A stretch of 64,000 nt of DNA from Pararoseomonas sp. SCSIO 73927 (lineage in GTDB: Bacteria; Pseudomonadota; Alphaproteobacteria; Acetobacterales; Acetobacteraceae): positions 868,001-932,000 of the forward strand of contig NZ_CP146232.1 in NCBI RefSeq assembly GCF_037040815.1, written 5' to 3'. Of the stretch, positions 58,680-64,000 are shown piece by piece. The position numbers and the translations under genes are program-made. Position 1 is the first letter of the stretch. Each line of letters starts with the position of its first letter. The notes under the pieces were generated by a model, which saw nothing but the letters and a program-made list of their open reading frames with translations, made no database searches and was not told where the DNA came from.

Positions 58680-60080
58680 ATGCGCTACGTCTCCACACGC
58701 GGCGAGGCCGCCCCCCGCGACTTCGAATCCGTCCTCCTGGCCGGCCTGGCCGAGGATGGCGGCCTCTTCCTGCCGGAGACCTGGCCCGTCCTCACCACGG
58801 ACGACTGGGAGGAGCTGCGCGGCCTCCCCTACCCCGCTCTCGCCGCCCGCATCATCCGCCTCTTCACCGGCAGCACCTTCGAGGACGGCGTCCTGGAAGC
58901 CATGTGCGCCGACGCCTACGCCGGCTTCACCACCCCCGCCGTCGCCCCCCTGGTCCAGCTGGACCACCGCCGCTTCGCGCTGGAGCTGTTCCACGGCCCC
59001 ACCCTCGCCTTCAAGGACTTCGCCCTCCAACTCCTCGGCAGGATGTTCGACCACGTCCTCGCCCGCCGCGGGGAGCGCATCACCATCGTCGGCGCCACCT
59101 CCGGCGACACCGGCTCCGCGGCCATCGAGGCCTGCAAGGGCCGCGAGAACCTCGACATCGTCATCCTCCACCCGGAAGGCCGCACCAGCCCCGTCCAGCG
59201 CCGGCAGATGACCACCGTCCTCTCCCCCAACGTCCGCAACATCGCCGTCCAGGGCGACTTCGACGCCTGCCAGGACCTGGTGAAGGCGATGTTCAACGAC
59301 GCCCCCTTCCGGCGGGAGATGAACCTCTCCGCCGTCAACTCCATCAACTGGGCCCGCATCGCCGCCCAGATCCCCTACTACGTCGCCTCAGCCCTCGCGC
59401 TCGGCGCCCCGCAGTGCGAGATCGCCTTCGCCGTCCCCACCGGCAACTTCGGCAACGTCTTCGCCGCCTGGGCCGCCCGCCGCATGGGCCTGCCCGTCTC
59501 CACCCTCATTGTCGGCGCCAACCGCAACGACATCCTCGCCCGCTGGATCGCGGAGAACGACATGACGGCCCAGCCCGTCACCCCCAGCCTCTCCCCCAGC
59601 ATGGACATCCAGGTCTCCTCGAACTTCGAGCGCCTGCTCTTCGAGCTCCTCGGCCGCGACGGCGCGAGAACCGCCACCGCCATGCGCGCCTTCCGCGACA
59701 CCGGCCGCATGCCGATCGACGAGCGCACCTGGCGCGCCGCCACCGCCCTGTTCCGCGGCCACGCCGTGTCGGACGAGGAGACGATCGCCGAAATGCGCCG
59801 CCTCCACGCCCAGAACTACCCCGCCGACCCCCACACCGCCGCCGGCACCGCCGCCAGCCACGCCGCCCCGCCGGACAACCCCGCCACCCCCATCATCATC
59901 GCCGCCACCGCCCACCCCGCGAAGTTCCCGGACGCGGTCGAACAGGCCACCGGCACCCGCCCCGCCCTCCCGCCCCACATGGCCGACCTCTACGAGCGCG
60001 AGGAGCGCTTCACCGTCCTCCCCAACGACCTGCACGCGATCGAGACCGCCGTCCGCGCCCACGCCCGCCGCAACGGCTGA
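58680..60080 (+). CDS. thrC: Threonine synthase
   Basis: 466 residues, the longer bacterial (class II) form. PLP Lys112 in HGPTLAFKDFALQLLGRMF; GATSGDTGSAAIEACKG holds the PLP phosphate; FAVPTGNFGNVFAAWAARRMG and SMDIQVSSNFERLLFELLGRD complete the family pattern. Converts O-phosphohomoserine to threonine. The 3' end is followed within 11 bases by repeat copy R6. Confidence 0.96.
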   Translation: MRYVSTRGEAAPRDFESVLLAGLAEDGGLFLPETWPVLTTDDWEELRGLPYPALAARIIRLFTGSTFEDGVLEAMCADAYAGFTTPAVAPLVQLDHRRFALELFHGPTLAFKDFALQLLGRMFDHVLARRGERITIVGATSGDTGSAAIEACKGRENLDIVILHPEGRTSPVQRRQMTTVLSPNVRNIAVQGDFDACQDLVKAMFNDAPFRREMNLSAVNSINWARIAAQIPYYVASALALGAPQCEIAFAVPTGNFGNVFAAWAARRMGLPVSTLIVGANRNDILARWIAENDMTAQPVTPSLSPSMDIQVSSNFERLLFELLGRDGARTATAMRAFRDTGRMPIDERTWRAATALFRGHAVSDEETIAEMRRLHAQNYPADPHTAAGTAASHAAPPDNPATPIIIAATAHPAKFPDAVEQATGTRPALPPHMADLYEREERFTVLPNDLHAIETAVRAHARRNG

Positions 60081-60085
60081 CCCGC

Positions 60086-60334
60086 GGCCCCCAGGGGGCC
60101 TTGCCCCCTGGACCCCCACCAGGAGCCTGAGGCTCCTGGACCTGCATCGGGCTACCGCGGAACTGACCTGATAGGTCAGCCCTCTACGCTCGGCACAACG
60201 TCCTGCCCTGGCCGTCGCCTCGGCTCCACGAGCCGAGGCGCGCTGTCAGCAGAGTCCAGACCAACTCAAAGAAGAAGATGATGGTGAGGGGTCCGGGGAG
60301 CGGAAGAATTCCTTCTTCCTCTCCCTGGCCACGG
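60086..60334 (-). repeat. Composite hairpin repeat, copy R6
   Basis: Complete reverse-orientation copy in the 332-base gap between thrC and the MHS transporter. E 60091-60111 (CCAGGGGGC-CTT-GCCCCCTGG); D 60119-60139 (CCAGGAGCC-TGA-GGCTCCTGG); a C hairpin near 60164-60180 (CTGACCT-GAT-AGGTCAG); B 60216-60240 with changed arms CCTCGGCTC and GAGCCGAGG; A 60293-60328 (two mismatches, loop TTCC). Stems D and B keep full pairing despite sequence change relative to the other copies. The E end is 11 bases from the thrC stop. Bases 60335-60412 hold no visible promoter. Confidence 0.9.
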
Positions 60335-60412
60335 ACCGCCCCCACAGGACCGCCCCCTTCCACCCCCACCCCCGATCGGCGCACCCTCCGGAACCACCGA
60401 CAGGGCGCCCCC

Positions 60413-61696
60413 GTGACCGAGAAGCCAGGCATCTCCCGCGCCTCCATGGCGGTCGCGGCCCTCTCCACCGTGGTCGAGTGGTACGACTTCACCCTCTACC
60501 TCTACCTCGCCACCGTCCTCTCCCGCGTCTTCTTTGGCGGCGGCGACACCTCCCTCGCCCTGGCCCTCGGCGGCTTCGCCGTCGCCTACCTCATGCGCCC
60601 CCTCGGCGCCGCCGTCCTCGGCCATGTGGGAGACCGCTACGGCCGCCGCCGCATGATGCTCCTCTCCATGGCGCTGATGACGGCCGCCATGCTCGCCACC
60701 GCCCTCCTCCCCACCCACGCGCAGATCGGCCCCGCCGCCGCCTGGCTCCTGCTCCTCCTCCGCTGCGTCATGGGCTTCTCGGTGGGCGGCGAGTACACCG
60801 GCGTCGTCGCCTACCTTCTCGAAGGCGCAAGGCCGGAGCGCCGCGGCCTCGTCACCTCCTTCGCCGCCGCCGCCAGCGAAGTCGGCGCCCTCCTCGCCGC
60901 CGCCGTCGCCGCCCTCACCGTCAGCGCGATGAGCCCCGCCGCCCTCGATTCCTGGGGCTGGCGCATCCCTTTCCTCCTCGGCGCCGCCCTCGCCGCCACC
61001 GTCTGGATCGCCCGCTCCCTCATGCAGGAATCCCCGGATTTCGAGCGCCAGGAGGCGCGCGGCACCGTCCCCCACAATCCCCTGCGCCACGCCCTCACCC
61101 ACCACCGCGCCGCCATCGCCCGCGGCTTCGCCATCTCCGCGCTGGGCTCCATCACCTACTACGTCGGCATCACCTACGTGCCCGCCTTCCTCGCAGGCGC
61201 CTCCCCGATGAGCGAGGCGGAGGCCCTCTGGCTCTCCACTGCCGCCGCCCTCGTCGTCATCCTCGTCACGCCCTTCACCGGCCTCCTCTCGGACCGGTAC
61301 GGCCGCAAGCCCGTCCTCCTCGCCGTCTGCCTCTCGGCAGCGGTCCTCCCCATCACCCTCTTCTCCCTCATGGCCGGCGCCTCCCACGGATGGGCCACCC
61401 TCGGCGCGTTGGTCCTCGCCGCCGTCGGCGGCGCGATGAGCGCCGTCGGCGCCGTCGCCACGGCGGAACAATTCCCCGGAGAGGGCCGCCTCAGCGGTCT
61501 CGCCCTCGGCGCCACCACGGCAACCGCGATCTTCGGCGGCCTCGCCCCCTACCTCGCCCAGGAACTCATGGGCCGCACCGGCTCGCCCCTGGTCCCCGGC
61601 ATCATGATCGCCGCCGTCGCCGCCGCCGTCCTGCCGGTCTTCCTCGCCATGCCGGAATCCCGCCCAGCCCCGCGCCGGCCGGGAAGGTCGCCCTGA
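60413..61696 (+). CDS. MFS transporter, metabolite:H+ symporter (MHS) family
   Basis: 427 residues from GTG 60413, 12 membrane helices. MHS landmarks: the start VAALSTVVEWYDFTLYLYLATVLSRVFF, motif A GHVGDRYGRRRMMLLSM, CVMGFSVGGEYTGVVAYLLEGARPERRG, the WRIPFLLGAALAATVWIARSLMQESPDF segment and a second motif A LLSDRYGRKPVLL. Relatives (ProP, KgtP, ShiA) import osmolytes or organic acids with protons; substrate here unknown. Flanked on both sides by composite repeats R6 and R7. Confidence 0.9.
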   Translation: MTEKPGISRASMAVAALSTVVEWYDFTLYLYLATVLSRVFFGGGDTSLALALGGFAVAYLMRPLGAAVLGHVGDRYGRRRMMLLSMALMTAAMLATALLPTHAQIGPAAAWLLLLLRCVMGFSVGGEYTGVVAYLLEGARPERRGLVTSFAAAASEVGALLAAAVAALTVSAMSPAALDSWGWRIPFLLGAALAATVWIARSLMQESPDFERQEARGTVPHNPLRHALTHHRAAIARGFAISALGSITYYVGITYVPAFLAGASPMSEAEALWLSTAAALVVILVTPFTGLLSDRYGRKPVLLAVCLSAAVLPITLFSLMAGASHGWATLGALVLAAVGGAMSAVGAVATAEQFPGEGRLSGLALGATTATAIFGGLAPYLAQELMGRTGSPLVPGIMIAAVAAAVLPVFLAMPESRPAPRRPGRSP

Positions 61697-61712
61697 TCCT
61701 CCAACGACCCGC

Positions 61713-61965
61713 CGTGGCCAGAGGGAGGAAGAGGGAAGTCTTCCTCCCTCCGGACCTCCCGCCATCATCTTCCTCTTCGAGTGGGAGTCGTCCCGCGGAC
61801 AATGCGCCTCGGGTCGATGACCCGAGGCGACCGGAAGGGCAGGATCAGGGCGCTGGGATCCGGCCCACCGGTTCAGGCCGGTCCCGCGGCAGCCAGAAGG
61901 GGGTCCAGGGGCCTCAGGCCCCTGGCGGGCGAGGTCCGGAGAGGGCGGCGCCCTCTCCGGTCCCG
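61713..61965 (+). repeat. Composite hairpin repeat, copy R7
   Basis: Complete copy, A side left, in the 344-base gap between the convergent MHS-transporter and YdcF genes. A 61721-61750 (12-bp stem, loop GGGAAG; the central GAATTC is lost here); B 61805-61829 (loop GAT); C hairpin near 61867-61882 (ACCGG-TTCAGG-CCGGT); D 61905-61925 (CCAGGGGCC-TCA-GGCCCCTGG); E 61936-61960 (arms CCGGAGAGGGC and GCCCTCTCCGG, as in R2). The E end is 76 bases from the YdcF stop; bases 61966-62040 hold nothing recognisable. Confidence 0.9.
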
Positions 61966-62040
61966 AAAGCGCAGGACAGACCCTCGCAACGCCAGCGGAC
62001 GCGCCCCGGCCGCCCAGGGGGATGGTGAGACGCTGGCGCC

Positions 62041-62523
62041 CTACCCGCCCCGCACCCGCCACCACAGCGCGAGCGCCGCGTCATAGGGCAGCGCCGGCAC
62101 CTCCCGCAGCCGCCAGCGCCACTCGGAGAACCCCGGCCCCGCCTTCGCCGCCGCCCCGCGCCCCACCCGCAGCCCCAGCAGCCGCAGCACCGCCGCACAC
62201 CGAGGCAGGTGATAGCCGGAGGACACCGGATGCACCGTCCCCTCCCACTCCCGCAGCATCACCGCCACGGCCCGTGCGGAGGAGAGCGTATCGGTCCCCG
62301 TCGGCTCCTCCTCGATGCGCGCGGGGTCGATCCCCCAGTCCCGCAGCAGCTTCGCCATCACGGTCGATTCCGCCGGCCCGTGCCGCCCCTGCCCGCCCGT
62401 CGGGATGAACCGCGCCCCCCCGCCCAGCCGCTCCCCCAGCTCCACCGCCGCCGTCACCCGCCGCCGCATGGTCTCGCTCGGCCGCGAATCCGGCCGCACC
62501 GCCGCCCCGAAGATGACGATCAC
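62041..62523 (-). CDS. YdcF/DUF218-family protein
   Basis: 160 residues from GTG 62523, 8 bases after the methyltransferase stop. DUF218 pattern: VIVIFGAAVRPDSRPSETMRRRVTAAVELGERLGGGARFIPTGGQGRHGPAESTVMAKLLRDWGIDPARIEEEPTGTDTLSSARAV, then HPVSSGYHLPRCAAVLRLLGL. The 'G.....p.s..l..R' start and 'e...sT.en' core bind an adenosyl ligand in E. coli YdcF. No membrane anchor, so cytoplasmic. Role unknown. Confidence 0.85.
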   Translation of the reverse strand: MIVIFGAAVRPDSRPSETMRRRVTAAVELGERLGGGARFIPTGGQGRHGPAESTVMAKLLRDWGIDPARIEEEPTGTDTLSSARAVAVMLREWEGTVHPVSSGYHLPRCAAVLRLLGLRVGRGAAAKAGPGFSEWRWRLREVPALPYDAALALWWRVRGG

Positions 62524-62531
62524 GGACCCGC

Positions 62532-63776
62532 TCAAGCGAGGGGCGCCGCCAGCAGAAGCCGGTTCATCGGCTCCATCGCCGCCCGCAGCGCCGCGAAGTC
62601 GCGCGCCACCTGCGCCTCCGGCGCCGGCACCTCCGCCACCACCTCCGCCAGCGTCCGCTTCCCGTCGATCCGGTTCAGGATCGCCCCCGCCAGCGCCGGC
62701 ATCGGCAGCACCACCCGCAGCCCGTCGAAGGTCACGGGCAGCCCGCCGTTGCGGATGCCCTTGGCCCACTCCGCCCCCGTCCCGCTCCGCAGCACCGGCA
62801 CCGCCCCCGGCGTGTCCCAATCCGCCCGAACCTCCGGATCCCCCGCCCGCGTCAGATAGGCGATGTGGATCCCCATGTTGCCCGCCAGCGCCTCCGCCAG
62901 CGCCGCCCGCTCGATCATGGACATGGCAGCCGTCCGCGCCCGCAGCTTCGGATCCGGCAGCAACGGATCAGGATCATACCGCAGCGGCTCCACCAAGCAG
63001 GCGATCCGCATCCCCGCCCCCGCCACCAGCTCCACCAGCTGCGGCACCGTGTAGGCCTGGTCCCGCGGGTTCAGCAGCAGGTCGTACAACCCCGGATCCC
63101 CGCCCCCCTGCGGCAAGGGCAGATGATCCGTGATCCAGGGATTCTTCCGCATCCACGCCGTTTCCGGCAGGTGCCGCATCACCCGCTTGGCGATGTCCAC
63201 CCGCGCAGCCGGCGCCTCCGTCGGCGGCGCGATCCGCCGCATCGCCTCCTGCAGCATGTACACGCCCGTGCGCCCGTGCGGCGCATAGACCATGATCCCC
63301 ATCCCGCCCCCGGGATTGAGCACCCCCGCAAGGTTCCGCAGCCCCGCATCCGGGTCCGGCAGGTGATGCAGCACCCCGCAGCAATCCACGTAGTCGAAGG
63401 TCCCGATCCCCTCCGGCAGATCGAGGATCGACCCCTCCACGAACCGGATGTTGGACAACCCCCGCGCCGCCGCCCGAGCCTCCGCCACCTTCCGCGCCGC
63501 GCCGGACCGGTCCAGCCAGACCACCTCCCCCGGCCGCCCCGCCCAGGCCATCTGCTGCGCCAGCATCAGCGCCCCGTCCCCGGTCCCGCCCCCCGCCACC
63601 AGCGCCCGCAACGGCAGGGAAGCCGCCCGCCGCGCCCCGAACACCCAGTGATCCACCTCCGCCAGGTGCGACGGGCTCCCCACGATCAGCCGCTTCGCCT
63701 CGTCCCGAGGGTCCCGCGCCGGATAGGGCAGCGCCTCGTACTGCGCGGCAAGCTGGGCATCGGTCGCATCGCTCAT
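62532..63776 (-). CDS. Class I SAM-dependent methyltransferase
   Basis: 414 residues from ATG 63776. Starts MSDATDAQLAAQYEALPYPARDPRDE, then motif I LVAGGGTGDGALMLAQQM, motif III-like SIRFVEGSILDLPEGIGTFDYVDCCGVLHHLPDPDAGLRNLAGVLNPGGGMGIMVYAPHGR. Beyond the methyltransferase fold (about 230 residues) lies an extra C-terminal domain with NRIDGKRTLAEVVAEVP, which resembles the winged module following some 'tetratricopeptide/methyltransferase' proteins. Acceptor unknown. Likely cotranscribed with the YdcF gene. Confidence 0.85.
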   Translation of the reverse strand: MSDATDAQLAAQYEALPYPARDPRDEAKRLIVGSPSHLAEVDHWVFGARRAASLPLRALVAGGGTGDGALMLAQQMAWAGRPGEVVWLDRSGAARKVAEARAAARGLSNIRFVEGSILDLPEGIGTFDYVDCCGVLHHLPDPDAGLRNLAGVLNPGGGMGIMVYAPHGRTGVYMLQEAMRRIAPPTEAPAARVDIAKRVMRHLPETAWMRKNPWITDHLPLPQGGGDPGLYDLLLNPRDQAYTVPQLVELVAGAGMRIACLVEPLRYDPDPLLPDPKLRARTAAMSMIERAALAEALAGNMGIHIAYLTRAGDPEVRADWDTPGAVPVLRSGTGAEWAKGIRNGGLPVTFDGLRVVLPMPALAGAILNRIDGKRTLAEVVAEVPAPEAQVARDFAALRAAMEPMNRLLLAAPLA

Positions 63777-63869
63777 GCCCCCGGAATAAGGCCCCCACCC
63801 CGCCCGCGAAAGGCCCGCCCCCACCGGGAACAGGCCCCCCGCGCCACGCCCCAGAGAGGAAAGCGCCCC

Positions 63870-64000
63870 CTACAGCAGCGCCTCCTTCGTCGCATTCACC
63901 GGCTTGTCCTCCCGCAGCGCCCGCTTCTGCCGCCGCAGCTGCTTCGCCACCCGCTCCAGCGCCACGGAGAACGCCGTGTAGGCGTTGCGCGGATCCTCCC
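63870..64000 (-). CDS. Ribosome hibernation-promoting factor family, C-terminal end (cut by window edge)
   Basis: Reading leftward from base 64000 gives about 42 residues, EDPRNAYTAFSVALERVAKQLRRQKRALREDKPVN and a short tail, ending at TAG (63870-63872). The 'd.y.Af..A..rv.kQLRR.KralreDk' helix is the last helix of HPF/RaiA-type proteins, which bind the 30S subunit in resting cells. The rest lies outside the window, so the assignment rests on this helix only. Confidence 0.6.
   Translation of the reverse strand, partial: EDPRNAYTAFSVALERVAKQLRRQKRALREDKPVNATKEALL

Overview
The window is a continuous stretch of very GC-rich (about 70 percent by eye) bacterial chromosome with dense gene packing, many 4-base ATGA/GTGA gene overlaps and frequent GTG or TTG starts. 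The gene content (aerobic benzoyl-CoA epoxidation 'box' cluster, orphan tripartite-tricarboxylate and TRAP-type binding proteins, a full-length 5-oxoprolinase, many Tat or Sec exported small proteins) fits an alphaproteobacterium of the Acetobacteraceae, most like Roseomonas and relatives. That placement is inference; no rRNA or other marker gene is present.

Layout. 1-4.6 kb: tail of a trypsin-like protease, then glutathionyl-hydroquinone reductase, a DctP-type binding protein and 4-hydroxyphenylpyruvate dioxygenase, divergent from an Lrp-type regulator. 4.6-9.7 kb: a two-component system whose response regulator lies divergent to creD; kinase and regulator are separated by two small membrane or exported genes and a dispersed repeat. 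10-14.6 kb: DUF1963-like protein, a TetR-controlled oxidoreductase and epoxide-hydrolase pair with a clear operator, and a GNAT acetyltransferase broken by one nonsense codon. 14.7-18.3 kb: arsenic operon (arsR-arsC-acr3-MFS) divergent from a DUF6428 gene. 18.4-30.7 kb: about 18 mostly small exported or membrane proteins of unknown role, including a tightly overlapping four-gene exported operon, a SIMPL protein and a hexapeptide acetyltransferase.

31-44.5 kb: the main catabolic block, all on the minus strand. livKHMGF (uptake), a DUF4863 protein, a benzoate-CoA ligase and an alpha/beta hydrolase form one unit; boxC-boxB-boxA, a thioesterase and boxR form the next. Together they import an aromatic acid, activate it to the CoA thioester, epoxidise and hydrolytically open the ring. 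BoxR is an XRE-HTH/shikimate-kinase-like repressor. The two promoter-sized gaps of the block, before livK and before boxC, each carry a TGCA-N6-TGCA site, which is the operator form known for BoxR/BzdR. The gene for the following aldehyde dehydrogenase (boxD) is not in the window.

44.9-64 kb: an aroQ-like gene with a tripartite-tricarboxylate-type receptor and a GntR regulator, a nuclease/phosphatase plus phospholipase-D pair, 5-oxoprolinase, pncC/cinA, a monooxygenase-like ABM protein, a DEAD-box helicase, a PAS protein, threonine synthase, an MHS-family transporter, a YdcF protein, a methyltransferase and the end of a ribosome-hibernation factor gene.

The most unusual feature is a dispersed intergenic element of about 245-255 bp, present in seven near-complete copies (three on one strand and four on the other) plus two partial ones. 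It consists of an ordered series of hairpins (called A to E here). Several stems keep their pairing through compensating base changes, and every copy has its E end pointing at the stop codon of a neighbouring gene.
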